A stretch of 64,000 bases of DNA from Pantanalinema rosaneae (GCF_050753385.1 NZ_JBLZFZ010000010.1:1-64000); one strand, 5' to 3'; shown: positions 53,658 through 62,775, numbered from the stretch's first letter. Notes: generated by a model not told the origin, from the sequence alone. Program-made: numbers and translations.

Positions 53658-53706
53658 GATCTACTCCAAGCGATTCCGCAAATTACTAAAGATATCTAAT
53701 GACGGA

Positions 53707-54069
53707 TTAGAACTGTAGCCCTGCTTCACGGGCAGCATCTGCTAGGGCTTTGATCCGACCATGATAGAGATTACCACCACGATCGAAGACGACTTGCTGA
53801 ATACCCTTTTCGAGCGATCGCTGAGCAATCAATTTGCCTACTTGAGTAGACGCATCACAATTGGCTCCAGACTCTAAACTAGATTTCAAGTCTGATTCTA
53901 ACGTTGAAGCAGAAGCCAGGGTATGGTGCTGAGTATCGTCAATCACTTGGGCATAGATGTGTTGATTAGAACGAAACACAGCCAATCTTGGGCGTTCCGC
54001 TGTCCCTGTCACCCGCCGCCGAACGCGTTGGTGACGATTACGAGTTGACTCTCTACGACTTAGATTCAT
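53707..54069 (-). CDS. rplR: 50S ribosomal protein L18
   Basis: The 120-aa L18 has the basic start LSRRESTRNRHQRVRRRVTG and the 5S-rRNA-binding core RPRLAVFRSNQHIYAQVIDD. It follows rplF with a 2-nt gap, the usual spc-operon order. Confidence 0.97.
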   Translation of the reverse strand: MNLSRRESTRNRHQRVRRRVTGTAERPRLAVFRSNQHIYAQVIDDTQHHTLASASTLESDLKSSLESGANCDASTQVGKLIAQRSLEKGIQQVVFDRGGNLYHGRIKALADAAREAGLQF

Positions 54070-54071
54070 GA

Positions 54072-54611
54072 CTATTTCTTCCCTGCCTTACCAGCCTTAC
54101 GTCTGACTACTTCTCCGGCATAGCGAATCCCTTTCCCTTTATAAGGTTCTGGGGGACGAACCGCACGAATTCGAGCAGCCGTATTGCCAACAATTTCTTT
54201 ATCGATACCGCTAACCATCACATTGACGTTATTCTCAACGGCAAACTGGATTCCGTCGGGCGGTTCAATTTGTACTGGGTGGCTATATCCCATGTTCAGA
54301 GTCAAAGTCTTACCCTGCACTTGAGCCCGGTAACCAACACCTTGGATCTCCAAACGACGCTGAAATCCTTGGGAAACCCCTTCAACCATATTGGCAACCA
54401 AAGTTCGACATAACCCATGTCGTTGACGAGCCATGCGGGACTCATCCCGTCGATTGACTAACAGTGTTTCGCCCTCTTGAACCACAATGACCTCGGGAGG
54501 CAACACTCTAGACAACTCACCCTTTGGTCCCTTAACTGTGACTGATTGCCCGTCGATCGTGATCGTCACCTTAGCGGGGATAGCAATGGGACGTTTACCA
54601 ATGCGCGACAT
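54072..54611 (-). CDS. rplF: 50S ribosomal protein L6
   Basis: The 179-aa L6 has two tandem repeats of one fold, with MSRIGKRPIAIPAKVTITID at the start and the signature PEPYKGKGIRYAGE near 154-167 that contacts 23S rRNA by the factor-binding site. It lies between rpsH and rplR. Confidence 0.97.
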   Translation of the reverse strand: MSRIGKRPIAIPAKVTITIDGQSVTVKGPKGELSRVLPPEVIVVQEGETLLVNRRDESRMARQRHGLCRTLVANMVEGVSQGFQRRLEIQGVGYRAQVQGKTLTLNMGYSHPVQIEPPDGIQFAVENNVNVMVSGIDKEIVGNTAARIRAVRPPEPYKGKGIRYAGEVVRRKAGKAGKK

Positions 54612-54670
54612 ACCTGCCTACTCCTATCAATTCCGCGTACTGAATTCCGTGCTCATTTAACGGATCTCCG

Positions 54671-55072
54671 CTACCAGACGTAGCAAAGAACTTCACCGCC
54701 TAAACCGCTACGACGAGCTTCCCGATCGGTCATAATGCCGTTGGAGGTCGAAATAATGGCAATGCCGATTCCACCTAATACACGGGGTAAATCTTTCCGG
54801 TTTGAGTACACTCGAAATCCCGGTTTGCTGATTCGCCGCAATGTATTAATAATCGGTTGTCTGCCCTTACCTTTATACTTAAGCGCAATGACCAAGTGGC
54901 GCTTTACTCCCTCACCAGTCTCTTCGTAGTCAGCGATAAACCCTTCATCTTTTAAGACTTTGGCAATACTGCGAGTCATCCTGGTGGAGGGAACCTCAGT
55001 TGTTTGGTGACGCGCCATATTTGCGTTCCGAATTCGCGTCAGCATGTCTGCAATGGTGTCGTGTGCCGCCAT
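54671..55072 (-). CDS. rpsH: 30S ribosomal protein S8
   Basis: The 133-aa S8 has DTIADMLTRIRNANMARHQ at the start and the RNA-binding signature STSNGIMTDREARRSGLGG near the C-terminus. It directly follows rplE: rpsN (S14), which lies here in many bacteria, is absent. Confidence 0.97.
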   Translation of the reverse strand: MAAHDTIADMLTRIRNANMARHQTTEVPSTRMTRSIAKVLKDEGFIADYEETGEGVKRHLVIALKYKGKGRQPIINTLRRISKPGFRVYSNRKDLPRVLGGIGIAIISTSNGIMTDREARRSGLGGEVLCYVW

Positions 55073-55095
55073 AGTATTCCCTTGATAAACCTGCC

Positions 55096-55641
55096 TTAGT
55101 TATCCCGGAAGGGCATGCCCATCTCTTTCAATAAAGCACGACCCTCCTCGTCGGTAGTTGCAGTCGTGATGATTGAAATGTCCATGCCACGGATTTGGTC
55201 AATGCTGTCATAGTCCACTTCTGGGAAAATGAGCTGCTCTCGAATCCCCAGTGTGTAGTTCCCACGCCCGTCAAAACTCTTAGGACTGATACCGCGAAAG
55301 TCACGAATCCGGGGGAGAGCGAGGTTGATCAGGCGATCGAGAAAGGCATACATCCGGTCTGAACGGAGCGTTACCATAATCCCGACAGGCATCCCCTGCC
55401 GGATTTTGAACCCTGCGATCGCTTTCTTAGCACGGGTAACTACGGGTTTTTGCCCAGTAATCACACCAATCTCGGCTAAAGAAGCCTCCAATGCTTTTGC
55501 ATTTTGAGCCGCTTCACCTAAACCCCGGTTCACAGTGACTTTAACAAGCTTAGGAACTTGGTGGATGTTGGTGTAGCCAAACTGTTCCATCAATTTTGGA
55601 ACAATTTTTTCTTGATACGTTGTTTTAAGCTGTGTTGCCAT
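55096..55641 (-). CDS. rplE: 50S ribosomal protein L5
   Basis: The 181-aa L5 binds 5S rRNA and contacts the P-site tRNA. Motifs include KVTVNRGLGEAAQNAKALEA and ALPRIRDFRGISPKSFDGRG. It is separated from rplX by 142 nt, the largest gap in this part of the cluster, and from rpsH by 23 nt. Confidence 0.97.
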   Translation of the reverse strand: MATQLKTTYQEKIVPKLMEQFGYTNIHQVPKLVKVTVNRGLGEAAQNAKALEASLAEIGVITGQKPVVTRAKKAIAGFKIRQGMPVGIMVTLRSDRMYAFLDRLINLALPRIRDFRGISPKSFDGRGNYTLGIREQLIFPEVDYDSIDQIRGMDISIITTATTDEEGRALLKEMGMPFRDN

Positions 55642-55783
55642 TGATCATCCTTTTTCGATTGATTCCTGGTCTTGGTCAGGAAAATTGGGTGTTAGTGATT
55701 CGCTATATCGGAATGGTTCAGAGCGATTGAGCAAATGCCAAGTTCTATTTCTACAAATCACGAATAGCTGACAACTAACAGTC

Positions 55784-56131
55784 CTAGTCAATTATTTCCC
55801 CAGTTTTCTTCAGCATCCGCACCTTACGACCTTCAGCATTGAAGGTGTAACACACGCGGCTAGCTACTTTCTGCTTTTCCGAGTAAAGCATGACATTAGA
55901 GCTATGAATGGGTGCTTCGTTGGTAACGATTTGCCCCGATTCACCTTCCTGTTGAGGTTTAACGTGCTTAGTCCGAATGTTGACTCCCTTGACAACCACC
56001 TTGCTAAGTTTCGGTAGAGTCAGGAGAACTTCACCGACTTTGCCTTTATCCTTGCCACTGATGACTTGAACGGTGTCGCCTTTCTTGACATGCATTTTGT
56101 GCCGAGTGACCTCAGCCTTGCTAATTGCCAT
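55784..56131 (-). CDS. rplX: 50S ribosomal protein L24
   Basis: The 115-aa L24 has a KOW motif (KKGDTVQVISGKDKGKVGEV, about 17-36) and initiates 50S assembly. Its ATG overlaps the rplN stop by one base (TAATG), so the two are translationally coupled. Confidence 0.97.
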   Translation of the reverse strand: MAISKAEVTRHKMHVKKGDTVQVISGKDKGKVGEVLLTLPKLSKVVVKGVNIRTKHVKPQQEGESGQIVTNEAPIHSSNVMLYSEKQKVASRVCYTFNAEGRKVRMLKKTGEIID

Positions 56132-56499
56132 TACAGTACCTCCGGCGCCAGAGAAACAATCTTGGTAAAGTTTTTGTCGCGCAGTTCACGGGCAACCGGA
56201 CCAAAGACACGAGTGCCTTTCGGATTACCATCGTTATTGATAATCACCGCCGCATTATCATCAAAGCGAATGCTCATACCGCTTTCACGGCGCAAGCTCT
56301 TGCGAGTCCGAACAATTACCGCTTTAACGACATCCGACTTCTTGACCGCCATGTTAGGGATCGCATCTTTCACCACCGCCACAATGACATCACCAACGCC
56401 ACCATAACGACGATTACCACCCCCTAACACACGGATGCACATGAGCTTACGCGCACCGCTGTTATCTGCTACGTTCAGGTAGGTTTCCTGCTGAATCAT
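56131..56499 (-). CDS. rplN: 50S ribosomal protein L14
   Basis: The 122-aa L14 begins MIQQETYLNVADNSGARKLM and carries the L14 signature around FDDNAAVIINNDGNPKGTRV. It lies at the subunit interface by the sarcin-ricin loop. Gap to rpsQ is 12 nt. Confidence 0.97.
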   Translation of the reverse strand: MIQQETYLNVADNSGARKLMCIRVLGGGNRRYGGVGDVIVAVVKDAIPNMAVKKSDVVKAVIVRTRKSLRRESGMSIRFDDNAAVIINNDGNPKGTRVFGPVARELRDKNFTKIVSLAPEVL

Positions 56500-56511
56500 C
56501 TCAACCTTCCT

Positions 56512-56763
56512 CTAGCCTTTTGCTGTAGTGGTTAAAATATCGGTCACAGTCCACCGCTTAGTACGGCTGAGAGGACGAGTTTCCTGAATCCGGACTCGAT
56601 CGCCAACTCGGCACTTATTCTCCTCATCATGCGCCTTATAGCGTCGGGTTTTTGCCACAATCTTGCCGTATTTCTGGTGAGCAGCCCGATTTTCCACTGC
56701 CACAACTACGGTTTTATCCATTTTGTCGCTGACGACTAAGCCAACTCTCTCTTTTACTGCCAT
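56512..56763 (-). CDS. rpsQ: 30S ribosomal protein S17
   Basis: The 83-aa S17 is a single OB fold with GLVVSDKMDKTVVVAVENRA and the signature RVGDRVRIQETRPLSRTKRW. It binds the lower body of 16S rRNA. Gap to rpmC is 6 nt. Confidence 0.97.
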   Translation of the reverse strand: MAVKERVGLVVSDKMDKTVVVAVENRAAHQKYGKIVAKTRRYKAHDEENKCRVGDRVRIQETRPLSRTKRWTVTDILTTTAKG

Positions 56764-56769
56764 TGAGGT

Positions 56770-57003
56770 CTACTCCGCTGCTTCAGATCCAGATTGTGAG
56801 CCTACTGCCAACTGTCTTTCTCGTTCAACCGTCATTAATTGAGCCAAACGATGACGAGCGTGCTTAAATTGGTGAGGTTTTTCTAACCGACGTGTGCCCT
56901 TCTGAAATCGCAGTTCAAATAGTTCACGCTTAATCGCAATAATTTGCTCTTCAAGTTCCTGGTCGCTTAGTTTACGCGCATCTTCTATTTTAGGTAATGG
57001 CAT
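56770..57003 (-). CDS. rpmC: 50S ribosomal protein L29
   Basis: The 77-aa L29 is a helical hairpin with KIEDARKLSDQELEEQIIAI and LFELRFQKGTRRLEKPHQFK. It lies at the tunnel exit with L23. The tail is slightly longer than average. It follows rplP by 2 nt. Confidence 0.96.
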   Translation of the reverse strand: MPLPKIEDARKLSDQELEEQIIAIKRELFELRFQKGTRRLEKPHQFKHARHRLAQLMTVERERQLAVGSQSGSEAAE

Positions 57004-57005
57004 AA

Positions 57006-57425
57006 TCAGGACTCCTCCGTTTCACGCGTGATGAACTTTGTCTTAATAGGGAGTTTGAAGGATGCCAGACGAATTGCTTCCCGGGCAACTTCTTCAGAAA
57101 CTCCAGCAATTTCAAACAAAATTCGACCTGGTTTCACGACAGCTACCCAAAATTCAGGAGCCCCTTTACCGGAACCCATCCGGGTTTCAGCCGGTCGCAT
57201 GGTCACAGGCTTATCCGGGAAAATGCGAATCCAGATTTTGCCACCCCGACGGATATACCGAGTCATGGCTCGACGGCTAGCTTCGATTTGGCGAGAGGTA
57301 ATCCAGGAGGGTTCCAACGCTTGGAGACCAAACTCACCGAAGTTGAGAGAGCTACCGCGAGTTGCCAGACCTCTCATGCGTCCGCGTTGCTGCTTACGAA
57401 ATTTAGTTCTTCTTGGACTTAACAT
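57006..57425 (-). CDS. rplP: 50S ribosomal protein L16
   Basis: The 139-aa L16 begins MLSPRRTKFRKQQRGRMRGL and contains the signatures ITSRQIEASRRAMTRYIRRG and PVTMRPAETRMGSGKGAPEF, close to the peptidyl-transferase centre and A-site tRNA. It follows rpsC by 77 nt. Confidence 0.97.
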   Translation of the reverse strand: MLSPRRTKFRKQQRGRMRGLATRGSSLNFGEFGLQALEPSWITSRQIEASRRAMTRYIRRGGKIWIRIFPDKPVTMRPAETRMGSGKGAPEFWVAVVKPGRILFEIAGVSEEVAREAIRLASFKLPIKTKFITRETEES

Positions 57426-57502
57426 GGCTCAGTACCTTATGAATGCAGAAGTCAGGAGAGCTTAAGCAACGAAAAGGGAAAATGCCCTTTCAGCTCTATG
57501 CC

Positions 57503-58237
57503 CTATCCCTCATTCGATCGGTCTTCAAATTGCTGACGACGACGCTGTTGTTGACGACGGCGAGGTTGGGTCGCGGTATTCGCTTGAGGTTCCTCTTGAC
57601 CAGGGATAATTTCCCCCTTGAATACCCAAACTTTAATCCCTAAGGTGCCATAGATTGTGCTGGCAGTGCAGTAAGCGTAGTCAATATCGGCTCGCAAAGT
57701 ATGGAGAGGGACACGACCTTCGCGGGTCCACTCGGGACGAGCAATTTCTGCACCATTCAGACGACCACTCACCTGAACTTTAATGCCTTCAATTCCTGCC
57801 CGCTGCGCTCTTTGGATCGCCTGACGAACCACCCGCCGGAAGGAGACCCGACGTTCTAGTTGTTGTGCGATATACTCAGCAATCAAAGCAGCATCTGCAT
57901 CAACCCGAGCCACTTCAACCACATTGATGCGAATTTGGCGATCGCTACCGCCCAATTCCTTTTGTAGCCCCGATCGCAACGATTCGATGCCAGCACCGCC
58001 ACGACCAACAACAACACCAGGTCGAGCCGTGCGAACTTCTAAGTCAATTTGATCGGCTTTACGCTCAATCCGAACTTCAGAAATCCCAGCACTACTCAGA
58101 TTTTTTTCGACAAAGCGACGAATCTTATAATCTTCTTGCAACAATTCTGGATAACGGTTAGTATCCGCAAACCAGCGAGAGCGGTGATCCTGGATAATCC
58201 CCAGTCGGAATCCGGTTGGATGAATCTTCTGTCCCAC
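57503..58237 (-). CDS. rpsC: 30S ribosomal protein S3
   Basis: I start at the GTG at 58237 (VGQKIHPTGFRLG), eight nt after GAGG, giving 244 aa; the open frame extends upstream without family similarity. S3 has a KH domain (about 40-110, VRTARPGVVVGRGGAGIESL with the GxxG loop) and the C-terminal S3 domain, then a Gln/Arg-rich tail. It forms part of the mRNA entry helicase. Confidence 0.96.
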   Translation of the reverse strand: MGQKIHPTGFRLGIIQDHRSRWFADTNRYPELLQEDYKIRRFVEKNLSSAGISEVRIERKADQIDLEVRTARPGVVVGRGGAGIESLRSGLQKELGGSDRQIRINVVEVARVDADAALIAEYIAQQLERRVSFRRVVRQAIQRAQRAGIEGIKVQVSGRLNGAEIARPEWTREGRVPLHTLRADIDYAYCTASTIYGTLGIKVWVFKGEIIPGQEEPQANTATQPRRRQQQRRRQQFEDRSNEG

Positions 58238-58305
58238 GAAGGCGTCCTCAATGAAAGCAGTAGCAGTGAAATGATGGCTCAAGATCGGAAAGAGTTCTGA
58301 CGGAA

Positions 58306-58665
58306 TCAGGACTCTTCCGCACCTGGAGCCACAGCAATAGTAATGTGGCAGGTTGGCTTACGGATCTGGTAAGCCCGACCTTGAGCCCTTGGTCTAAAAC
58401 GCTTCAGAGTCGGTCCCTGATCCGCATAAGCTTGGCTCACTAAGAGCGAAGCGCGATCGATTCCCTCATTGTGTTCAGCGTTCGCTGCTGCCGATCGCAA
58501 CACCTTTAAGATTGGCTCACACGAGCGATAGGGCATAAATTCCAAAATGATTAATGCCTCTCGGTAGGAGCGTCCCCGAATTTGATCCAAAACCCGACGT
58601 ACCTTATGAGGGGACATCCGAACGTAGCGGGCGATTGCTTTAACTTCTGTAGTATCAACAGCCAT
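58306..58665 (-). CDS. rplV: 50S ribosomal protein L22
   Basis: The 119-aa L22 has VKAIARYVRMSPHKVRRVLD at the start and a beta-hairpin (about 80-102, with RFRPRAQGRAYQIRKPTCHI) that lines the exit tunnel and is the site of macrolide-related mutations in other bacteria. It lies between rpsS and rpsC. Confidence 0.97.
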   Translation of the reverse strand: MAVDTTEVKAIARYVRMSPHKVRRVLDQIRGRSYREALIILEFMPYRSCEPILKVLRSAAANAEHNEGIDRASLLVSQAYADQGPTLKRFRPRAQGRAYQIRKPTCHITIAVAPGAEES

Positions 58666-58718
58666 AATTTCTTCCTCTAGCTAATCGCTAAGAGCCAGTA
58701 GCTCATCCCTCGCCCCTC

Positions 58719-58997
58719 TTATCGGCGAGCTTTCTTATCACCACCGGCATGACCCCGGAAGGTACGAGTGGGGGCAAATTCACCCAGCTTGTGACCAACC
58801 ATTTGCTCGGTAACATAGACCGGAACATGTTGCCGTCCGTTATGAACAGCGATGGTTAGACCAATCATTTGCGGCATAATTGTGGACGCACGTGACCAGG
58901 TTTTAATCACCTGATTGTCACCTTTTGCCCGCATTGCCTCAATTTTGCGTAGCAGATGATCTGCGACAAATGGACCTTTTTTCAGCGAACGAGCCAT
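58719..58997 (-). CDS. rpsS: 30S ribosomal protein S19
   Basis: The 92-aa S19 begins ARSLKKGPFVADHLLRKIEA and has the signature GHKLGEFAPTRTFRGHAGGD. It binds the 16S head with S13. It lies 31 nt after rplB, the normal S10-operon order. Confidence 0.97.
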   Translation of the reverse strand: MARSLKKGPFVADHLLRKIEAMRAKGDNQVIKTWSRASTIMPQMIGLTIAVHNGRQHVPVYVTEQMVGHKLGEFAPTRTFRGHAGGDKKARR

Positions 58998-59028
58998 GCT
59001 CTACCTACTCCATTCTTAGTGCTTGCAG

Positions 59029-59892
59029 TTATGAATCCCGACCGCCTCTACCGCGTTTCGAGGATTTACGACGGCGACGGACAATCAACGCATCACTGAG
59101 TTTGCGCTTCTTGCGAGTTTTATATCCCAGTGCAGGCTTACCCCAAGGAGTGACAGGACCAGAACGACCGATCGGCGCTCTGCCTTCACCACCCCCATGC
59201 GGGTGATCAACCGGGTTCATGACGCTACCTCGAACTTCCGGCCTGCGACCTTTCCAACGCTTACGACCGGCTTTACCAAAACTGGTATTGCGAATATCTG
59301 CGTTACCGACAGAGCCGATCGTCGCATAGCACTCCCGCCGGATCATTCTCACTTCGCCGGAAGGTAGCTTCAGCGTTACGAAGTTTCCTTCTTTTGCCGC
59401 CACCTGCGCACTGGCACCAGCCGCCCGCACGATTTGACCACCTTTGCCAGGAGTCAGCTCAACGTTGTGGACGATCGTACCCAACGGGATATTGCCCAAA
59501 GGTAGTGCATTACCAACTTCGATCGGGGAGTTAGGACCAGAAACGATGACAGTACCGACTTGTAGATTCGCTGGATGTAGGATGTAGCGCTTCTCACCAT
59601 CCTGGTAGTACAGCAGAGCAATCCGAGCATTCCGGTTCGGATCGTACTCAACCGCCGCTACTTTGGCAGGAATATTGTGCTTATCGCGACGGAAGTCAAC
59701 CATGCGATAAAGGCGTTTGTGACCACCACCCCGATGGCGGCAAGTAATCACACCCCGATTGTTACGACCCTTCGGACGATGACGGGATTTTGTTAAAGAC
59801 TTCTCTGGTTCACTCCGCGTAATTTCAGAAAAGTCCGAAACGCTACGCTCACGAGTTCCAGGGGTATATGGTCGGTATAAGCGGATGCCCAT
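59029..59892 (-). CDS. rplB: 50S ribosomal protein L2
   Basis: The 287-aa L2 begins MGIRLYRPYTPGTRERSVSD and has an OB domain, an SH3-like domain and the C-terminal signature HPHGGGEGRAPIGR (about 228-241), with the conserved histidine near the peptidyl-transferase centre. It follows rplW by 38 nt. Confidence 0.98.
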   Translation of the reverse strand: MGIRLYRPYTPGTRERSVSDFSEITRSEPEKSLTKSRHRPKGRNNRGVITCRHRGGGHKRLYRMVDFRRDKHNIPAKVAAVEYDPNRNARIALLYYQDGEKRYILHPANLQVGTVIVSGPNSPIEVGNALPLGNIPLGTIVHNVELTPGKGGQIVRAAGASAQVAAKEGNFVTLKLPSGEVRMIRRECYATIGSVGNADIRNTSFGKAGRKRWKGRRPEVRGSVMNPVDHPHGGGEGRAPIGRSGPVTPWGKPALGYKTRKKRKLSDALIVRRRRKSSKRGRGGRDS

Positions 59893-59930
59893 AGTTCACA
59901 CTCTTAAATGCTTGCCAAACCTCAACAGTC

Positions 59931-60233
59931 CTAGACCTCGGGGAAGAGGGTAATGGAGTCCCCAGATGCCAGGGTTACGATCGCCCGCTTGTAATGAGGA
60001 CGATAGCCAATGAATTTGCCCACTCGACGTTGTTTGCGAGGAGGATTAATTGTTTTCACTCCCACCACCTTGACATCAAACAGCGTTTCAATGGCTGCTC
60101 TAATCTGTGGTTTGGTTGCTTTGGGAGCCACCTCAAAGGTGTATTGGTTGTTTTCGAGCAACAGAGTTGCTTTTTCGGTGATCAGCGGACGACGAATCAA
60201 ATCAACTAAATCACGCGGGGAGTATTCAGTCAC
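59931..60233 (-). CDS. rplW: 50S ribosomal protein L23
   Basis: I start at the GTG at 60233 (VTEYSPRDLVDLIRRPLITE), giving 100 aa and an 8-nt overlap with rplD; the longer frame to 60308 lies inside rplD. The core ENNQYTFEVAPKATKPQIRA and the loop NPPRKQRRVGKFIGYRPHYK are typical. L23 docks trigger factor and SRP at the tunnel exit. Confidence 0.96.
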   Translation of the reverse strand: MTEYSPRDLVDLIRRPLITEKATLLLENNQYTFEVAPKATKPQIRAAIETLFDVKVVGVKTINPPRKQRRVGKFIGYRPHYKRAIVTLASGDSITLFPEV

Positions 60234-60858
60234 CGTAGACCTCCTGGATTTGAGAAAGCGCAGATGTGGTTGCCACGATCTGATCCGCTGCCAGCAGATC
60301 AAATACATTCAGGTTGTTGGCAGAGATTAACCGCAAGTTGGCAATGTTACGAGCAGACAAATAAACCGTCTCATTCCGCTCTGCCACAATTAACAGCACC
60401 TTTGCACCCGGCTGAATTCCCCAACCGGCTAACGCTTTAGCTAATTCCTTCGTTTTCGGCTGAGGTAGCTGATCAGCAAAATCTTGCACAACCACCAAGT
60501 CATCCACCCGACTTTGCAAGGCTGTACGCAGAGCCAACCTCCGCTCTTTACGATTCATTTTCTTCTCGTAATCTCTGGGCTTGGGTCCAAAGATTACACC
60601 ACCACCCCGCCATAACGGAGAACGGTTAGATCCAGCCCGCGCCCGACCCGTCCCTTTTTGCCGCCAGGGCTTCCGTCCACCGCCGCTAACCTCAGCGCGA
60701 GTTTTTGTCGAAGCAGTACCCTGACGGGCATTTGCCATTTGACGCACTAAGGCACGATGGACAATGTGTGCGGCACTGGCTTCACTAGCCACTCGCAACT
60801 CTAACGAAGCAGTTCCGGCTTCTTGTCCTTGCCAATCTCGAACTACACAATCAACCAT
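60226..60858 (-). CDS. rplD: 50S ribosomal protein L4
   Basis: The 210-aa L4 has the long extended loop (about 45-95, TRAEVSGGGRKPWRQKGTGR) that reaches the exit tunnel, and the Rossmann-like globular domain. In enterobacteria L4 is the autoregulator of the S10 operon; whether this holds here is unknown. It follows rplC by 96 nt. Confidence 0.97.
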   Translation of the reverse strand: MVDCVVRDWQGQEAGTASLELRVASEASAAHIVHRALVRQMANARQGTASTKTRAEVSGGGRKPWRQKGTGRARAGSNRSPLWRGGGVIFGPKPRDYEKKMNRKERRLALRTALQSRVDDLVVVQDFADQLPQPKTKELAKALAGWGIQPGAKVLLIVAERNETVYLSARNIANLRLISANNLNVFDLLAADQIVATTSALSQIQEVYGD

Positions 60859-60954
60859 ATCTCTTTAATCCCGTCTCGATTCAGGTAACGACTGTTAGGC
60901 ATTGGCTCCAGAGCAGCCTAATATCCCCTGGCAATCTCAGAAGATGACTGGTGC

Positions 60955-61587
60955 TTATCCAATCGTTTTGGCAGGCACAACATTCACTAATGCACCTGGC
61001 TTACCGGGAATAGCCCCTTTAATTAGCAACAGATTCCGCTCAGCATCAACTCGAACAACTGTTAGTTGACGGACAGTAACCTGACTGCCACCCAAGCGTC
61101 CTGCCATCCGCTTACCCGGATAGACCCGACCGGGTGTTGTACCAGCACCGGTAGAACCGGGAAGACGGTGGTTTTTGGAACCATGCGCCATCGGTCCACG
61201 CTTAAAGTTGTGACGCTTTTGGTAACCCGCAAAGCCACGACCAATACTGGTGCCAATCACATCTACGGTCTGTCCAGCCGCAAACGTATCTGCTTTTAAC
61301 TGTTGACCCAGCTCAAACTGAGCCGCATCATCTAAGCGATACTCATGAAGATGCCGGACAGGCGAACAGCCGGACTTCGCTAAATGACCTAACTCAGGCT
61401 TATTTAATGCCTTCTCAGTTACCTCACCGTATCCAACCTGAATGGCCGAATAACCATCAGTGTCAACGGTTTTGATCTGGGTAATCGTGCATGGTCCTGC
61501 TTGAACGACGGTTACGGGAACGGCTTTCCCTGCTTCGTCAAACACCTGGGTCATGCCAAGTTTGGTGCCGAGAATACCGATGGACAC
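60955..61587 (-). CDS. rplC: 50S ribosomal protein L3
   Basis: L3 is among the first proteins to assemble on 23S rRNA. The 210-aa product begins with a GTG (SIGILGTKLGMTQVFDEAG) behind GAGGGAG and has the central loop GRGFAGYQKRHNFKRGPMAH that reaches the peptidyl-transferase centre. It is the first gene of the leftward cluster; rpsJ, which precedes it in many bacteria, is not here. Confidence 0.97.
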   Translation of the reverse strand: MSIGILGTKLGMTQVFDEAGKAVPVTVVQAGPCTITQIKTVDTDGYSAIQVGYGEVTEKALNKPELGHLAKSGCSPVRHLHEYRLDDAAQFELGQQLKADTFAAGQTVDVIGTSIGRGFAGYQKRHNFKRGPMAHGSKNHRLPGSTGAGTTPGRVYPGKRMAGRLGGSQVTVRQLTVVRVDAERNLLLIKGAIPGKPGALVNVVPAKTIG

Positions 61588-62157
61588 GGTGACTGACTCC
61601 CTCTATCTACACACTGCAAAATATGGAGATCATGAAAAACATTTCAGATCTCTGCTTAACCACTCTCATCGCTACAAATCAACCGAAGTTAACCTCTCAA
61701 GATGACTCCTAAGAAGCTGAACCTCGGAAAGTCTTTTTATAAAGCTTTCGATTTAGCTTTTTGCTTCTGAGAAAGTTTAGATAACGATCTAACCCGGCGT
61801 TTACCCCTATCAGGACTTAAGCAGTAAACCACTCAGTATCCAATAGCGAGGGTAGAGCTTGATTTGAACTTTGAGCCCCGCAAACCTTGTAATTCACAGG
61901 ATTGCGAACAACTCAATTTTTTAGCGACAGTTATCCACTATAGAACAACCTTCTTGGGTTTGTCTAGATCTAATCTTAAGAAAATCACAAGGATACCTTT
62001 GGCAGAGATTCAATGCTGTGTTTTGAAGCTTCCTGGCTAGATATGAGAGACTATTTTAGGGAATATCGGTGGTGTCAGTGTGGCCCCTCAGCATGGACAG
62101 GCTAACATCATCTAACCTCAGAGCAATGGGTAACGGCACGAAGGAATCTATATTGAT
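61588..62157. other. Intergenic region between rplC and ndhN
   Basis: About 570 bp separate these divergent genes. It contains the probable rplC promoter and its 340-nt leader, in which AAAGCT and AGCTTT segments near 61741-61762 could form a hairpin. No convincing ndhN promoter, protein gene or RNA gene was found. Confidence 0.4.
61937..61966 (-). promoter_or_regulatory. Probable promoter of the ribosomal protein cluster
   Basis: On the minus strand TAGACA (61961-61966) and TATAGT (61937-61942) are 18 nt apart, each one base from consensus. The predicted start near 61930 gives a leader of about 340 nt before rplC, long enough for autoregulatory structure. A second promoter nearer rplC cannot be excluded. 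Confidence 0.45.
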
Positions 62158-62634
62158 ATGGCACTGATTACAACTGGCAAGCCGCTGATCCGCGATCTGG
62201 AAGCCCAGGGAGCCTTAGGCGTTTATGTTCCTTTAGAGGGGGGATTTGAGGGACGCTATCGGCGGCGAATTCGGGCAGCAGGCTATGTTGCTCTCAACAT
62301 TACCGCTAGAGGGCTAGGCGATGTCGCCATGTATCTGACTGGAGTGCATGGTGTTCGTCCGCCTCATCTAGGGAAGAAAAGCACTGCTTCAGGAGCCGCC
62401 GTTGGCTACACGTACTATCTTCCTCCCATTTTGGCGACCCACTTAGAACAACTGCCACCTAAATCCAAGGGTCTGCTCCTATGGATTATTGAAGGAAATA
62501 TTTTGTCGAATCAAGAGTTGGAATACCTGGCGGCTCTGCCCAGCATCGAACCTCGGGTTAAGGTTGTAGTTGAGTTAGGCGGCGATCGCGTCTTCCGGTG
62601 GACTCCGTTAAAGCAGGCGTTACTATCGGCCTAG
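62158..62634 (+). CDS. ndhN: NAD(P)H-quinone oxidoreductase subunit N
   Basis: NdhN is a subunit of the hydrophilic arm of the cyanobacterial and chloroplast NDH-1 complex, which drives cyclic electron flow, respiration and CO2 uptake at the thylakoid membrane. The 158-aa protein has the family pattern MALITTGKPLIRDLEAQGAL, GVYVPLEGGFEGRYRRRIRA and GDVAMYLTGVHGVRPPHLGK. No Fe-S or membrane motif is expected. It precedes ldpA by 141 nt on the same strand. Confidence 0.95.
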   Translation: MALITTGKPLIRDLEAQGALGVYVPLEGGFEGRYRRRIRAAGYVALNITARGLGDVAMYLTGVHGVRPPHLGKKSTASGAAVGYTYYLPPILATHLEQLPPKSKGLLLWIIEGNILSNQELEYLAALPSIEPRVKVVVELGGDRVFRWTPLKQALLSA

Positions 62635-62775
62635 TTGTTGAATAGAGCAAGGGGCGATCTATATCTACACAAACTGCGATCGCCGCTCTACTGATTCGGG
62701 TTGATTCGTCGCAAAAGTCACGAGGTTTCCGGCTAATGACTCGTCTTTTTTGATCGAGCGCATTAGCATGGAAGA

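Noticed and set aside
57028..57465. 145-codon plus-strand frame over rplP
   Set aside because: Antisense shadow of a ribosomal protein gene without recognisable features.
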